Shown: in pieces, positions 15,391-25,209 of the stretch
How positions within the stretch are numbered: position 1 is the stretch's first letter
Layout: each line of letters begins with the position of its first letter
Source: Zunongwangia mangrovi
GTDB lineage: Bacteria > Bacteroidota > Bacteroidia > Flavobacteriales > Flavobacteriaceae
Reading direction: 5' to 3'
Length of the DNA: 64,000 nt
Assembly (NCBI RefSeq): GCF_900112105.1
Contig: NZ_FOKV01000005.1
Coordinates: 62,001-126,000, forward strand
Program-made: the position numbers and the translations under genes
The notes under the pieces: generated by a model
The model's database searches: none
The model's input: the letters and a program-made list of their open reading frames with translations, nothing else
What the model was told of the DNA's origin: nothing

Positions 15391-16869
15391 TTAATAAGCC
15401 TTCGCAAAAAGCACTCTACCCTTAGATGGATTACCTGTTAAAACACAGGCTCCATCCTCTTCTTGTCTATCAAAAGGAACACATCTAATGGTCGCTTTAG
15501 TTAATTCTTTTATTCTATTTTCAGTCTCTGATGTACCGTCCCAGTGAGCAGCAATAAAACCACCCTTTTTCTTTAGAACTTCTTTAAATTCATCAAAACT
15601 ATTTACTTCAGTAATATGTTCGTCACGATAATTTTTAGCTTTAGTAAAAAGTGCTTCCTGAATTTCTTCCATTAAAGCACTAATTTTATCTACTACGCCA
15701 TTCATCTCGACAAACTCTTTGGTAAGTGTATCTCTTCTTGCAAGTTCCACTGTTCCTTTTTCCAAATCTTTTGGACCTATAGCTAAACGAACCGGTACAC
15801 CCTGCAGCTCATATTGTGCAAATTTCCATCCCGGCTTCTGCGTATCCCGGTTATCAAACTTAACAGAAATACCTTTTGTACGAAGATCTTTCACTAATTG
15901 ATTGGCAACCTCAGAGATTTGATCTAATTGTTCATCTGTCTTATATATAGGAACGATCACCACCTGAATTGGCGCTAATTTTGGAGGCAACACTAATCCT
16001 TTATCATCACTGTGCGTCATGATAAGCGCTCCCATCAAACGCGTAGAAACACCCCAGGATGTTGCCCAAACATGTTCTAAACCACCTTCTTTCGTCGCAA
16101 ACTTCACGTCAAAAGCTTTAGCGAAATTCTGCCCAAGGAAATGGGACGTTCCTGCTTGCAAAGCTTTACCATCTTGCATTAAAGCTTCGATACAATAAGT
16201 TTCTTCAGCTCCTGCAAAGCGTTCATTTTCGGTTTTAGCCCCTTTGATTACAGGAGTAGCCATAAAGTTTTCAGCAAATTCAGCATAGATATCATTCATT
16301 TGCTTTGTTTCTGCCAACGCTTCCTGTTTAGTAGCATGTGCTGTATGACCTTCCTGCCACAAAAACTCAGATGTTCTAAGAAACAATCTAGTTCTCATCT
16401 CCCATCGAACAACATTTGCCCATTGATTCACCAAAATAGGTAAATCTCTATAAGATTGTATCCAGTTTTTATAAGTATTCCATATTACTGCTTCAGAAGT
16501 TGGTCTTACCACAAGTTCTTCTTCCAATTTAGCAGCAGGATCTACAATAAGTTTCCCTTTATTATCTTCATCATTTTTTAGTCGGTAATGAGTAACTACC
16601 GCACATTCCTTCGCAAAACCTTCAGCATTCTTTTCTTCAGCTTCAAAAAGGCTTTTAGGAACAAAAAGTGGAAAATAGGCATTTTGATGCCCTGTTTCCT
16701 TAAACATTCTATCTAACTCGGTCTGCATCTTTTCCCAAATCGCATAGCCGTAAGGTTTAATGACCATACAACCTCTAACCGCTGAATTCTCAGCAAGATC
16801 TGCTTTCACTACAAGCTCGTTGTACCACTTAGAATAGTCTTGTTCTCTGCTAGTTAAATTCTTACCCAT
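15391..16869 (-). CDS. proS: Prolyl-tRNA synthetase (archaeal/eukaryotic-like type)
   Basis: It charges tRNA-Pro with proline. At 492 aa it is the short ProS form (type 3) used by Bacteroidota: no YbaK-like editing insertion, and a C-terminal extension ending [10 protein letters not shown] with the terminal Tyr typical of the type. Class II motifs are visible: [10 protein letters not shown] near the N-terminus, [30 protein letters not shown] and the anticodon-binding region [13 protein letters not shown] 16869 ([12 protein letters not shown]) is chosen over an in-frame start at 16911, whose Cys/Gln-rich stretch has no counterpart in the family. Confidence 0.96.
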   Translation of the reverse strand: MGKNLTSREQDYSKWYNELVVKADLAENSAVRGCMVIKPYGYAIWEKMQTELDRMFKETGHQNAYFPLFVPKSLFEAEEKNAEGFAKECAVVTHYRLKNDEDNKGKLIVDPAAKLEEELVVRPTSEAVIWNTYKNWIQSYRDLPILVNQWANVVRWEMRTRLFLRTSEFLWQEGHTAHATKQEALAETKQMNDIYAEFAENFMATPVIKGAKTENERFAGAEETYCIEALMQDGKALQAGTSHFLGQNFAKAFDVKFATKEGGLEHVWATSWGVSTRLMGALIMTHSDDKGLVLPPKLAPIQVVIVPIYKTDEQLDQISEVANQLVKDLRTKGISVKFDNRDTQKPGWKFAQYELQGVPVRLAIGPKDLEKGTVELARRDTLTKEFVEMNGVVDKISALMEEIQEALFTKAKNYRDEHITEVNSFDEFKEVLKKKGGFIAAHWDGTSETENRIKELTKATIRCVPFDRQEEDGACVLTGNPSKGRVLFAKAY

Positions 16870-16942
16870 TATTGTTTTTTGGCATAAATATTGTATCTTT
16901 CTTAAACACAATATAGACTTATTTTGTTAGCGCAAAACTAAC

Positions 16943-16950
16943 TAAATTTG
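16943..16950 (+). promoter_or_regulatory. TAnnTTTG -7 box of the 16979 lipoprotein
   Basis: TAAATTTG lies 28 bp before the ATG. A TTTTG at 16922-16926 is only 16 bp upstream, slightly short for a -33 element. Confidence 0.5.
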
Positions 16951-16978
16951 TAATGTTCAACAATTAAATAACTAGCTA

Positions 16979-18175
16979 ATGATACGCAATTCAAATTTAC
17001 TTCACAGAACTTCAGTTTTTCTCACGCCTGTGATATTGCTATTATTAGCATCATGTGGTTCTTACCAATATTCAGGATATAGCGATGGTATTTATGGAGA
17101 ATCTTCCAGACCTGTAGATCGCCCCCGCACTGGTTACGAAAGACCTCAAAATGCTAATGAGCAGCGAGAGGAAAAACTCAAAGAGGCTAACTCCTATTAT
17201 AAGAATATGTTTGCACAGCAAGCAGATATGATAGAAAATGCAATGCAGGAAGATGTTGTGTTTACTGATATCGATTCTTACTCTTCAAATTCCCAGTATA
17301 GCGAAGATGAAGAAATGTACGATGAGGAAGGAACAATGGCCTACAATGGATCGTACGCACCTTGGGGACAGGGAGACGCTGATGATACAACAATAAATAT
17401 TTACAATACAGGTTTCAATTATGGCTTTTACAGCCCATGGAGACGTGGTTTTTATAACCCTTACTTTAATTATGGTTACGGCTATGGCTGGGGCTGGGGT
17501 GGCTATGGTTGGAATGGTTTTTATGATCCTTACTGGAGTGTAAATTGGGGATGGGGTAATCCTTATTACGGTGCAGGCTGGGCATTCGGCTGGGGCGGCT
17601 TTTACAACCCTTGGCGTTATGGATATGGTTACAATACAGGATGGCTAGGTAGATATGGCGGATATTATGCAAATAATTACAACCATTACAATCGCCCACA
17701 ATTTGCTTACAGCAATTCTAGACGTAATACACGAAGCTCATATAATACTGTAAGTAGAAGAGACAATACTACTGCAAGGTCTCGAACCAGAAGTAATTCT
17801 TCTTATTCCAGAAGAATTAGAGATATAAGAAACACCGATAGTAACTCACGTAATAGTAGATCTTCATCTACCAGAAGCCGAGTTGCAGATCGTGATAACA
17901 ATAACGTATACACAAGATCTAATAGAAGAACTTCTAGTTCAACTTACAGCAGAAGCAACTCAAGATCAAGATCATCTGTAGGAAGATCTTCTAGTAACTC
18001 TTCTTATCAATCTTCAAGAACTACCACTCCAAGAAGATCATCATCTTCTGTTAGAACGTCTTCTCCAACCAGAAGTTCTGGTTCTGTAGGAAGAAGTTCA
18101 TCAAGAGGTAGTAGATCTTCTGGTGGCGCATCTAGAGGAGGAAGTTCTCGAGGTGGCCGAGGCGGAAGAGGATAA
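16979..18175 (+). CDS. Low-complexity lipoprotein, Tyr/Gly/Trp-rich and Ser/Arg-rich
   Basis: It is a 398-aa protein of unknown function. The lipoprotein signal ends LLASC (Cys26). Residues about 30-125 are acidic and include an EEKLKEANSYYKNMFAQQ helix. Residues about 128-225 are very rich in Tyr, Gly, Trp, Asn and Phe (GWGWGGYGWNGF, AFGWGGFYNPW). From about 235 to the end the protein is mostly Ser and Arg, finishing RGGSSRGGRGGRG. Such composition suggests a disordered, sticky surface or periplasmic protein; a structural or adhesive role is inference. It has its own promoter box and terminator, and is divergent from proS. Confidence 0.8.
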   Translation: MIRNSNLLHRTSVFLTPVILLLLASCGSYQYSGYSDGIYGESSRPVDRPRTGYERPQNANEQREEKLKEANSYYKNMFAQQADMIENAMQEDVVFTDIDSYSSNSQYSEDEEMYDEEGTMAYNGSYAPWGQGDADDTTINIYNTGFNYGFYSPWRRGFYNPYFNYGYGYGWGWGGYGWNGFYDPYWSVNWGWGNPYYGAGWAFGWGGFYNPWRYGYGYNTGWLGRYGGYYANNYNHYNRPQFAYSNSRRNTRSSYNTVSRRDNTTARSRTRSNSSYSRRIRDIRNTDSNSRNSRSSSTRSRVADRDNNNVYTRSNRRTSSSTYSRSNSRSRSSVGRSSSNSSYQSSRTTTPRRSSSSVRTSSPTRSSGSVGRSSSRGSRSSGGASRGGSSRGGRGGRG

Positions 18176-18196
18176 AATTGAACCAAATACAATAAT

Positions 18197-18228
18197 GACC
18201 TTACAGTTACTACTGTAGGGTCTTTTAT
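18197..18228 (+). terminator. Terminator after the low-complexity lipoprotein
   Basis: An 11-bp stem (18197-18207 with 18212-18222, one T-G pair) with a 4-nt loop is followed by TTTTATT. Confidence 0.85.
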
Positions 18229-18232
18229 TGCC

Positions 18233-18240
18233 TAAATTTG
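18233..18240 (+). promoter_or_regulatory. TAnnTTTG -7 box of the FadL-like porin gene
   Basis: TAAATTTG lies 17 bp upstream of the ATG at 18258, directly after the previous terminator. No good -33 TTG is visible. Confidence 0.5.
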
Positions 18241-18257
18241 AATATAACACCTAGATT

Positions 18258-19769
18258 ATGAAAAAGATTTTAACTTTAACTACACTGACATTTTTATGTT
18301 TCTGCAATCTGAATGCTCAGGATATAACCGATGCTTTTAGATATTCGAATACGGATCTTAAAGGTACAGCAAGATTCCAGGCAATGAGTGGTGCTTTTGG
18401 CGCTCTTGGTGGAGATATTTCTGCCATAGGAATAAACCCGGCAAGTTCGGCCGTATTTTTAAATAGTGCAGCTACCCTAACATTTTCTGATGCTTCAAAG
18501 GAGAATACAACTTCATATTTTAATGGTATCACCAATTCAGAAAATGATGATTTTAACTTGAATCAGGCTGGTGTTGCTTTAATTTTCAATTCAAATGGTG
18601 ATAGTGAATTCACAAAATTTAGTTTTGGGGTAAATTATTCCGAAGAAAATAATTTTGAAGACGCCTTTAGAGCAGACGGTACCAGCAACAGTTCTATCGA
18701 TTCTTACTTCCTAAACTATGCACAGGGTGTTCCTTTAGATCTATTAATTCCCTACGACGATGAAACCATTGACGGCCTTTACTCTTATCTTGGAGAAAAT
18801 GAAGGTTTTGGTGCTCAGCAGGCCTTTTTAGGATATCAGGGATATATCATAGAACCAGAAAGTGAAGATCTAGATAATACAAGCTATTATTCCTTATTAT
18901 CACCGGGACAATTTCAGAATGATTACAATTATATATCTACCGGACTAAACGGTAAGATTTCATTTAACTTTGCTGCGGAATTCCAAAAGAAACTATACCT
19001 GGGTGTAAACCTGAATAGCCACTTCATAAATTACGATCGTACGACTCGTTATTTTGAAAGAAACATTAATAGCGGAAGCGAAACAAATGAAATTTCATTT
19101 ATAAATTCCCTCAGTACAAATGGTGATGGTTTTTCTGCCCAAATAGGGGGTATTTATAAAATTACAGACCAGTTTAGAATTGGAGCAACTTATGATTCTC
19201 CTACCTGGTACAATATAAGAGAAGAAGCAACTCAATCTTTACGTACGTATAGCGACCTTTATGATGATAGTGTAATCGTAAATCCAGATGTAGTTAATGT
19301 TTATCCTGAATACACCTTAAGGACACCAGGTAAAATTACCGGTAGTGCGGCAATAGTTCTTGGTGGACAAGGTTTAATTAGTGTAGATTACAGTTATAAA
19401 GACTTTTCGAATACCGAATTTCAACCAGCAGATGATGCAGAGTTTATGGTGCAAAACAATATTATTTCTGAAAACCTAAAAGCAGCTTCTAGCGTAAAAA
19501 TTGGTGGAGAATATAGAATTAACAACTGGAGTTTAAGAGGAGGTTATCGTTATGATGAAAGTCCTTACGAAGATGGTGTTACTATGAGTGATCTTGATGG
19601 ATATTCTGCAGGTATCGGCTATAGTTTTGGTGCATTTAAAATTGATGCCGCTTATACTAATACACAATATTCCGAAAGTATAGCGCTTTACCAGGTTGGT
19701 TTAACCAATAGAGCGACTATAGACAGAGAATTTTCAAGCTTAGTATTTTCAATAAGTTTTGGACTATAA
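18258..19769 (+). CDS. OmpP1/FadL-family outer membrane transporter
   Basis: It is a 503-aa outer membrane beta-barrel with signal peptide MKKILTLTTLTFLCFCNLNA. The mature N-terminus holds the family pattern: FRYSNTDLKGTARFQAMSGAFGALGGDISAIGINPAS, which forms the hatch. Alternating aromatic/polar strands run to a final strand ending VFSISFGL with terminal hydrophobics. FadL relatives move hydrophobic compounds such as fatty acids or aromatics across the outer membrane; the ligand here is not known. Flanked by its own -7 box and a terminator, it appears monocistronic. Confidence 0.88.
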   Translation: MKKILTLTTLTFLCFCNLNAQDITDAFRYSNTDLKGTARFQAMSGAFGALGGDISAIGINPASSAVFLNSAATLTFSDASKENTTSYFNGITNSENDDFNLNQAGVALIFNSNGDSEFTKFSFGVNYSEENNFEDAFRADGTSNSSIDSYFLNYAQGVPLDLLIPYDDETIDGLYSYLGENEGFGAQQAFLGYQGYIIEPESEDLDNTSYYSLLSPGQFQNDYNYISTGLNGKISFNFAAEFQKKLYLGVNLNSHFINYDRTTRYFERNINSGSETNEISFINSLSTNGDGFSAQIGGIYKITDQFRIGATYDSPTWYNIREEATQSLRTYSDLYDDSVIVNPDVVNVYPEYTLRTPGKITGSAAIVLGGQGLISVDYSYKDFSNTEFQPADDAEFMVQNNIISENLKAASSVKIGGEYRINNWSLRGGYRYDESPYEDGVTMSDLDGYSAGIGYSFGAFKIDAAYTNTQYSESIALYQVGLTNRATIDREFSSLVFSISFGL

Positions 19770-19811
19770 TATTAAAATCTCAATTATCGAGTAAATCTCG
19801 CGATTTACAAG

Positions 19812-19857
19812 AAAGCCTAATATGCGAAAATCTTCGTTTTATTAGGCTTTTTTATTT
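19812..19857. terminator. Terminator between the FadL-like gene and the T9SS cargo gene
   Basis: A 10-bp stem AAAGCCTAAT/ATTAGGCTTT (19812-19821 with 19841-19850) is followed by a T-run on the plus strand. It also lies at the 3' end of the minus-strand gene, with a weaker T-run in that direction. Confidence 0.8.
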
Positions 19858-21696
19858 CATAAGACTAAAGTGAGAACTAAAGTTATGCCTACTGCTAGAA
19901 TTAAAGTTCACATATTCTAAATTAAACCAATAATCATCTTCAGGTAAAAGCTCTCCATTCACCGTTCCATCCCAACCTGTACCTTCTGGATCAAGTTCTT
20001 TTACAAACACACCATTACGATCAAAAATCCGAATTCGAAGTACTTTATAATCTGCATTTTGTGTTATTCGCCATTGGTCGTTAAATCCATCTCCATTTGG
20101 AGTGAAGAAAGCATCATATCCAATCACGGTAAATTCTTCGGTTAGGATTTCTCCACATCCGCCAGATTCCCTAATAGCTATCTTATGTAGTCCTCTAGAA
20201 ATATTATTAAAAATAGTGGCACTTGTGAAATCTCCATCATCTAAACAATACTCGTAAGTAGAAGAATGTCCCGTGGTAGTTTCAGCAAGTACTTCTACAT
20301 TCCAAGTATTTTCAAAATCACCTCTTAAAACATCGATTTTCATTGAAGAAGGTCCAGATAAATATTCTATCGTGGTAGAATAACTAATTTCGCACCCCGT
20401 AAACTCTTCGGTTAACACCAAAGTATAATTTGGGTTAGCAGATTCCTCAAATAAATAAAGATCATACTCTTCTGAAACCAATTTATCACCATTATACCAT
20501 GCATATTGGTAACTTTTACCTAAATCTTCTCCCAAAACAAGCTCTTGTGCAAACAAGCCATCTCGATCTACACATACCTGATAATTTTCCTGGAAAATTG
20601 CCTGCGGAAAAGCTCTAAAATCTAATTGAATTTCAACCACATCTGAAGCACAGCCTGAAACAAGATTAACAATTCTTGCAAAAACTATTTTATCACCCTC
20701 GACATTATAAGAAGTTGGATCCTCGATCCTATTCCTCAATTCTACAGCATCCTGACTCTCGTAATATTCAACCTCATAAATATTTTGGTCATTTTCATCG
20801 ATATTAGACGAAATAAGCTCATATTCTTTCTCGGTTAGATCTGCAACACCCTCCTGCTCACAAACAAAAATAGATTCAGCAGGCTCTTTTATCTTTGGCT
20901 TATCATAAAAAGAAACCTCTACACTATCTTCGCTTTCTCCATCTGCAGTTTCAATTTTCACTTGATAGTTCCCCGTTGCTGTCACTCTTAGCTCAGCATT
21001 AGTTTCACCCGAAATTATTACAAAATCACCTTGATTTTCATCGAAAACCAACCATTGATAGCTTAAAGCTTCTTGCGCTTCTGCATTTAAAGTAGTTTCA
21101 TTTTCACCACATACTACACGATCGCTGCCCAAAACTCCGTTTAACACATTACAATCTGTAGAACCAGCATTAGCATCGTTATTGGTTTGTTGCAAATTGA
21201 TGTATCCGGGTAGTTCGCTATAATTGGTAATTAGAAAAATATAAATTTCTCCTTCTTTCGCGTTGTTGATATTTGCGATTTCAACAGCTTCATCTGAATA
21301 AGAGCAGTCCACATGATTTTCTTCGGAAAGCGCATCGTCACTGCAGTAATCATCTGAAGCATTAAAAGGACCCCAAACCACAAAATCTACATCTAAAGCT
21401 TCTCCACTTCCATCTTCATTCTCACTTTGAGATATTAAAAATTCAAGATCCCCAGAATTTTCAATTTGAAGGTAGAACCAGGAAGGATATCTGGGAAATT
21501 CAACACAGCCATAATCAGGACCGCTTTCTCCAGCCACTACATCACTCACGAGCTGATTTGAATTTGGAAAAACGAACTCTCCATTTCCCGCACAAAAAGG
21601 TTGAATTTCAGAACAACGGGAACCCTGCGCACTAAGTGTTGTAACCAACAAAACCAGGCATCCAAAAAGACATATTTTTACTGTGTTTCCGCGCAT
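19852..21696 (-). CDS. Secreted protein with T9SS type-B sorting domain
   Basis: The chosen ATG 21696 gives MRGNTVKICLFGCLVLLVTTLSAQ, a normal signal peptide, and a product of 614 aa. A beta-rich N-terminal region (SEIQPFCAGNGEFVFPNSN, DYGCVEFPRYPSWFYLQI) and Ig/PKD-like central repeats with paired cysteines follow. The last 85 residues are the CHU_C/type-B sorting signal: FFTPNGDGFNDQW, IRIFDRNG, GWDGTVNGELLPEDDYWF and a closing FSLMK. Family knowledge says such proteins cross the outer membrane by the type IX system used with gliding. A GC-rich hairpin encloses the start codon. Confidence 0.92.
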   Translation of the reverse strand: MRGNTVKICLFGCLVLLVTTLSAQGSRCSEIQPFCAGNGEFVFPNSNQLVSDVVAGESGPDYGCVEFPRYPSWFYLQIENSGDLEFLISQSENEDGSGEALDVDFVVWGPFNASDDYCSDDALSEENHVDCSYSDEAVEIANINNAKEGEIYIFLITNYSELPGYINLQQTNNDANAGSTDCNVLNGVLGSDRVVCGENETTLNAEAQEALSYQWLVFDENQGDFVIISGETNAELRVTATGNYQVKIETADGESEDSVEVSFYDKPKIKEPAESIFVCEQEGVADLTEKEYELISSNIDENDQNIYEVEYYESQDAVELRNRIEDPTSYNVEGDKIVFARIVNLVSGCASDVVEIQLDFRAFPQAIFQENYQVCVDRDGLFAQELVLGEDLGKSYQYAWYNGDKLVSEEYDLYLFEESANPNYTLVLTEEFTGCEISYSTTIEYLSGPSSMKIDVLRGDFENTWNVEVLAETTTGHSSTYEYCLDDGDFTSATIFNNISRGLHKIAIRESGGCGEILTEEFTVIGYDAFFTPNGDGFNDQWRITQNADYKVLRIRIFDRNGVFVKELDPEGTGWDGTVNGELLPEDDYWFNLEYVNFNSSSRHNFSSHFSLMK

Positions 21697-21703
21697 TGCG
21701 CGG
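21689..21703 (-). promoter_or_regulatory. GC hairpin enclosing the start codon of the T9SS-B gene
   Basis: CCGCGC (21689-21694) pairs perfectly with GCGCGG (21698-21703) around a 3-nt loop. In the mRNA the AUG at 21696-21694 spans the loop and the first stem base. An all-GC stem is unusual in this low-GC window. Confidence 0.5.
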
Positions 21704-21782
21704 CAAATTATAAAAATATGTAACACAAAAATCTATTAATAGACAAGACGCAGGAAAATCAGTATTAAATGTATTAAATGTG

Positions 21783-21790
21783 TATCTTTG
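21783..21790 (+). promoter_or_regulatory. TAnnTTTG -7 box of folE
   Basis: TATCTTTG is 41 bp before the ATG at 21832. No clear -33 element. Confidence 0.5.
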
Positions 21791-21831
21791 CAAGCTAAAT
21801 GAATACTTTACGACTCATAGCGTAAAACGGC

Positions 21832-22509
21832 ATGAAAATAGACAAAGTTTTGAATGAAATTGATGAAATGGGTGATGCACACGCCGGAAGTAGTGCAGAA
21901 ACACCTATAAGAAAAGATGCTTTTGAAGTTAGTGACACAGATAAAATCGCACTAATAAGAGAAGATGTAGAACATATAATGCAAACACTTGGTTTAGACC
22001 TTAGTGACGACAGCCTTAAAGGCACGCCGCAACGTGTAGCAAAAATGTTTGTTAATGAGATCTTCTCTGGGCTAGACCCTAAAAGAAAGCCTAAAGCATC
22101 GGTTTTTGATAATAAATACAAATACGGTGAGATGCTTGTAGAAAAAAACATCACTGTTTATTCTACCTGTGAACACCACCTTCTTCCTATAGTTGGAAAA
22201 GCACATGTAGCTTACATTTCTAATGGCACTGTCGTAGGTTTATCTAAAATGAACCGTATCGTAGATTATTACGCTAAGAGACCACAGGTGCAAGAGCGAA
22301 TGACGATGCAAATTGTACAGGAATTGCAAAAGGTTTTAGGAACAGATGATGTAGCATGTGTAGTAGACGCGAAGCATCTTTGTGTAAATAGCCGTGGAAT
22401 TAGAGATATTGAAAGTAGTACAGTAACCAGCGAATTTGGAGGCGCTTTTAAAAAGAAAGAAGTTCGTAGAGAATTTTTGGACTACATTAAGCTAGATACT
22501 ACATTTTAA
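21832..22509 (+). CDS. folE: GTP cyclohydrolase I (type IA)
   Basis: It converts GTP to 7,8-dihydroneopterin triphosphate, the first step of folate and pterin synthesis. The zinc ligands are C113, H116 (in STCEHHLLP) and C184 (KHLCVNSRG). Their spacings (3 and 68) match E. coli FolE (C110, H113, C181). Other conserved runs are GTPQRVAKMF and GLSKMNRIVDYYAKRPQVQERMT. It has 225 aa with an N-terminal extension typical of the family. cysS starts 30 bp downstream and may be cotranscribed. Confidence 0.97.
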   Translation: MKIDKVLNEIDEMGDAHAGSSAETPIRKDAFEVSDTDKIALIREDVEHIMQTLGLDLSDDSLKGTPQRVAKMFVNEIFSGLDPKRKPKASVFDNKYKYGEMLVEKNITVYSTCEHHLLPIVGKAHVAYISNGTVVGLSKMNRIVDYYAKRPQVQERMTMQIVQELQKVLGTDDVACVVDAKHLCVNSRGIRDIESSTVTSEFGGAFKKKEVRREFLDYIKLDTTF

Positions 22510-22539
22510 TTAAATTGCTTTCTTAAAACTACGCTCTTT

Positions 22540-24024
22540 ATGGCGCTTTTCGAAGAACAACAGCTAAAAATTTACAATTCAATTTCTGGAGAGAAAGAAG
22601 TATTTAAACCTATAAATGATAGCCACGTAGGTATGTATGTTTGTGGACCTACCGTTTATAGCAATGTTCATCTTGGGAACTGCCGTACTTTTATTTCTTT
22701 CGACCTGGTTTTTAGATATCTTAAACATCTTGGTTATAAAGTAAGATACGTTCGTAATATTACCGATGCCGGTCATTTAGAAAATGATGCCGAAACCGGT
22801 GAAGACAGAATTGCAAAAAAGGCAAGACTAGAGCAAATCGAACCAATGGAAGTTGTGCAAAAATATACCGTAGATTTTCACAATATTCTTGAGAAATTTA
22901 ACAACCTTCCACCAAGTATAGAGCCAACCGCAACTGGACATATTGTTGAGCAGATCGAGATCATTAAAACCATCATCGATAAAGGCTATGCTTATGAAGC
23001 TAATGGCTCAGTTTATTTTGACGTTTTAAAATATAACGAAGAAAAGCACTACGGAAGATTAAGCGGTAGAGCGATCGAAGATATGATCGCAAATACAAGA
23101 GAGCTTGCTGCACAAACTGATAAAAAGAATCCTCAGGATTTTGCTCTCTGGAAAAAAGCAGAACCAAAACATATAATGCGTTGGCCTTCACCTTGGAGTG
23201 ATGGTTTCCCAGGATGGCATTTAGAATGCACTGTAATGAGCACTAAATATCTTGGAGAAGAATTCGATATTCACGGTGGCGGAATGGATCTTAAATTCCC
23301 ACATCATGAATGCGAAATTGCTCAAGGCGAAGCAGCAACCGGTAAAGATCCGGTTCATTACTGGATGCATGCCAATATGCTTACGCTTAACGGCAAAAAA
23401 ATGGCTAAAAGTACAGGCAACAATATTCTTCCTGAAGAACTTTTTAGCGGAAGAAACGAAGTTATAGGGAAAGCATTTTCGCCTAACGTTGCACGTTTCT
23501 TTATGCTACAGGCCCATTATCGTAGTATTTTAGATTTTTCTAAAGAAGCACTTAGCGCGAGTGAAAAAGGGTTTAATAGATTAATGGATGCTTATGCATC
23601 GATAGATGAATTACCAGAATCTTCAGAAAGCACTTTCAATCTAGCTGAATGGAAACAATCCTGCTACGATGCCATGAACGACGATTTTAACAGCCCTATC
23701 TTAATTGCAAAATTATTTGATGCTGTAAAATCTATAAATGCGATAAAAGATGAAACATTAAAAATTTCATCTAAAGACAAACTAGAGTTGAAGCAAGCTC
23801 TTCATGATTTCTTATTCGACATTCTAGGTTTACGCGATGGTGAAACCGCTTTAGATGATGATTTAGATAAACTTTCAGGAACAGTAGATCTTTTAATAAA
23901 ACTTAGAGCTGAAGCAAGGAACAATCGTGATTTTGCTACAAGCGACAAAATTCGGGATCAATTACAAGAGCTCGGCATTCAGCTTAAAGACGGAAAAGAC
24001 GGAACTACTTTTTCCATCAATTAA
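22540..24024 (+). CDS. cysS: Cysteinyl-tRNA synthetase
   Basis: It charges tRNA-Cys. The 494-aa class I synthetase has zinc ligand C35 in MYVCGPTVY, the HIGH equivalent HLGN (44-47), a second zinc region WHLECTVMS and [17 protein letters not shown], and the KMSKS equivalent KMAKSTGNN. The C-terminal helical DALR-like domain ends with [18 protein letters not shown]. It sits between folE and yidD on the same strand. Confidence 0.97.
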   Translation: MALFEEQQLKIYNSISGEKEVFKPINDSHVGMYVCGPTVYSNVHLGNCRTFISFDLVFRYLKHLGYKVRYVRNITDAGHLENDAETGEDRIAKKARLEQIEPMEVVQKYTVDFHNILEKFNNLPPSIEPTATGHIVEQIEIIKTIIDKGYAYEANGSVYFDVLKYNEEKHYGRLSGRAIEDMIANTRELAAQTDKKNPQDFALWKKAEPKHIMRWPSPWSDGFPGWHLECTVMSTKYLGEEFDIHGGGMDLKFPHHECEIAQGEAATGKDPVHYWMHANMLTLNGKKMAKSTGNNILPEELFSGRNEVIGKAFSPNVARFFMLQAHYRSILDFSKEALSASEKGFNRLMDAYASIDELPESSESTFNLAEWKQSCYDAMNDDFNSPILIAKLFDAVKSINAIKDETLKISSKDKLELKQALHDFLFDILGLRDGETALDDDLDKLSGTVDLLIKLRAEARNNRDFATSDKIRDQLQELGIQLKDGKDGTTFSIN

Positions 24025-24051
24025 AAATAAATAATCAATAAATGGATAATT

Positions 24052-24276
24052 ATGCTTAAGAAAATGCTTATTTATCCATTTATTGTTTTGGTTAAATTCT
24101 ACCAAAATTTTATATCCCCTTTTACTCCTGCAACCTGCAGATATAGCCCAACCTGTTCTAATTACACACTCGAAGCTTTAAAAAAACATGGCCTTTTTAA
24201 AGGCGGATGGTTATCTATTAAACGTATTGCAAGTTGTAATCCATGGGGAGGAAGTGGCTACGATCCTGTTCCATAA
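24052..24276 (+). CDS. yidD: Membrane protein insertion efficiency factor YidD
   Basis: It is a 74-aa protein with the YidD signature [27 protein letters not shown] and a closing [12 protein letters not shown]. The conserved cysteines ([13 protein letters not shown]) are all present. Family members help YidC-dependent insertion at the inner membrane. It starts 27 bp after cysS and is likely cotranscribed with it; lgt follows after about 100 bp. Confidence 0.95.
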   Translation: MLKKMLIYPFIVLVKFYQNFISPFTPATCRYSPTCSNYTLEALKKHGLFKGGWLSIKRIASCNPWGGSGYDPVP

Positions 24277-24378
24277 TCGGTCTGTAATTAATAGACCCTA
24301 CTTAAGCGATTAAACTTCATTTTATAGGCGAAGTTTTATCAAATATGTATATTTACATTTCAACCGAAATTCACAATA

Positions 24379-25209
24379 ATGCTTATTAACGCCATTAATT
24401 GGAGCCCTTCTGAAGGGATAGATTTAGGAATACTTACCATTCACTATTACAGCCTCATGTTTCTAATAGCATTTGGCTTGGGATGGTATATCATGAAAGC
24501 GATATACACTCGCGAAGGTATTGCTTTAGAAAAATTAGATTCGCTTTTTATATACACTGTTCTAGCAACCCTAATTGGTGCTCGTCTTGGACATGTTCTA
24601 TTTTACGACTGGGACTATTTTCAACATCATTTATTAGAAATATTCTTACCTGTAAAATTTGAACCAGAATTCCAATTCACTGGCTTTAGAGGACTTGCCA
24701 GCCATGGGGCTGCGATAGGAATTATAACGGCAATGTACCTTTATAGAAAACGTGTTTTAGACAAGCCTGTTTTATGGATTTTAGACCGAATTGTTATTCC
24801 TGTGGCCAGTGGAGGTATTTTTGTACGAATAGGGAACTTTATGAATTCTGAAATTATTGGAAAACCTACCAAAAGCGATTACGGAGTAATTTTTCAGAAT
24901 TTAGGAGAATCGTTCCCAAGACATCCCGCACAGCTTTATGAAAGTTTCTGCTATTTACTAATCTTCCTGTTATTGTATTACCTATACTGGAAAACCAATA
25001 AGCGATTCAAAATTGGATATATTTTCGGCTTATTTTTAGTATTACTTTGGACAGTAAGATTCTTTGTAGAATTTGTAAAAGAAGCCCAGGTAGAAGAACG
25101 TGCCACATGGTTATTAAATACCGGGCAATGGCTTAGTATTCCATTTATTATTGCAGGATTCTATTTTATGTACCGCCCACAGGCAAAACCTCAAAACACA
25201 GCAGAATAG
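24379..25209 (+). CDS. lgt: Prolipoprotein diacylglyceryl transferase
   Basis: It transfers a diacylglyceryl group from phosphatidylglycerol to the lipobox cysteine, the first step in making the many lipoproteins seen in this window. It is a 276-aa polytopic inner membrane protein. Conserved parts are GARLGHVLFYDW, the signature RIGNFMNSEIIGKPT, and HPAQLYES. It overlaps the DUF192 lipoprotein gene by one base (TAGTG). Confidence 0.96.
   Translation: MLINAINWSPSEGIDLGILTIHYYSLMFLIAFGLGWYIMKAIYTREGIALEKLDSLFIYTVLATLIGARLGHVLFYDWDYFQHHLLEIFLPVKFEPEFQFTGFRGLASHGAAIGIITAMYLYRKRVLDKPVLWILDRIVIPVASGGIFVRIGNFMNSEIIGKPTKSDYGVIFQNLGESFPRHPAQLYESFCYLLIFLLLYYLYWKTNKRFKIGYIFGLFLVLLWTVRFFVEFVKEAQVEERATWLLNTGQWLSIPFIIAGFYFMYRPQAKPQNTAE

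Noticed and set aside
16870-16911. Upstream in-frame start of proS
   Set aside because: The extra 14 residues do not match the family, and [12 protein letters not shown] is the usual start.
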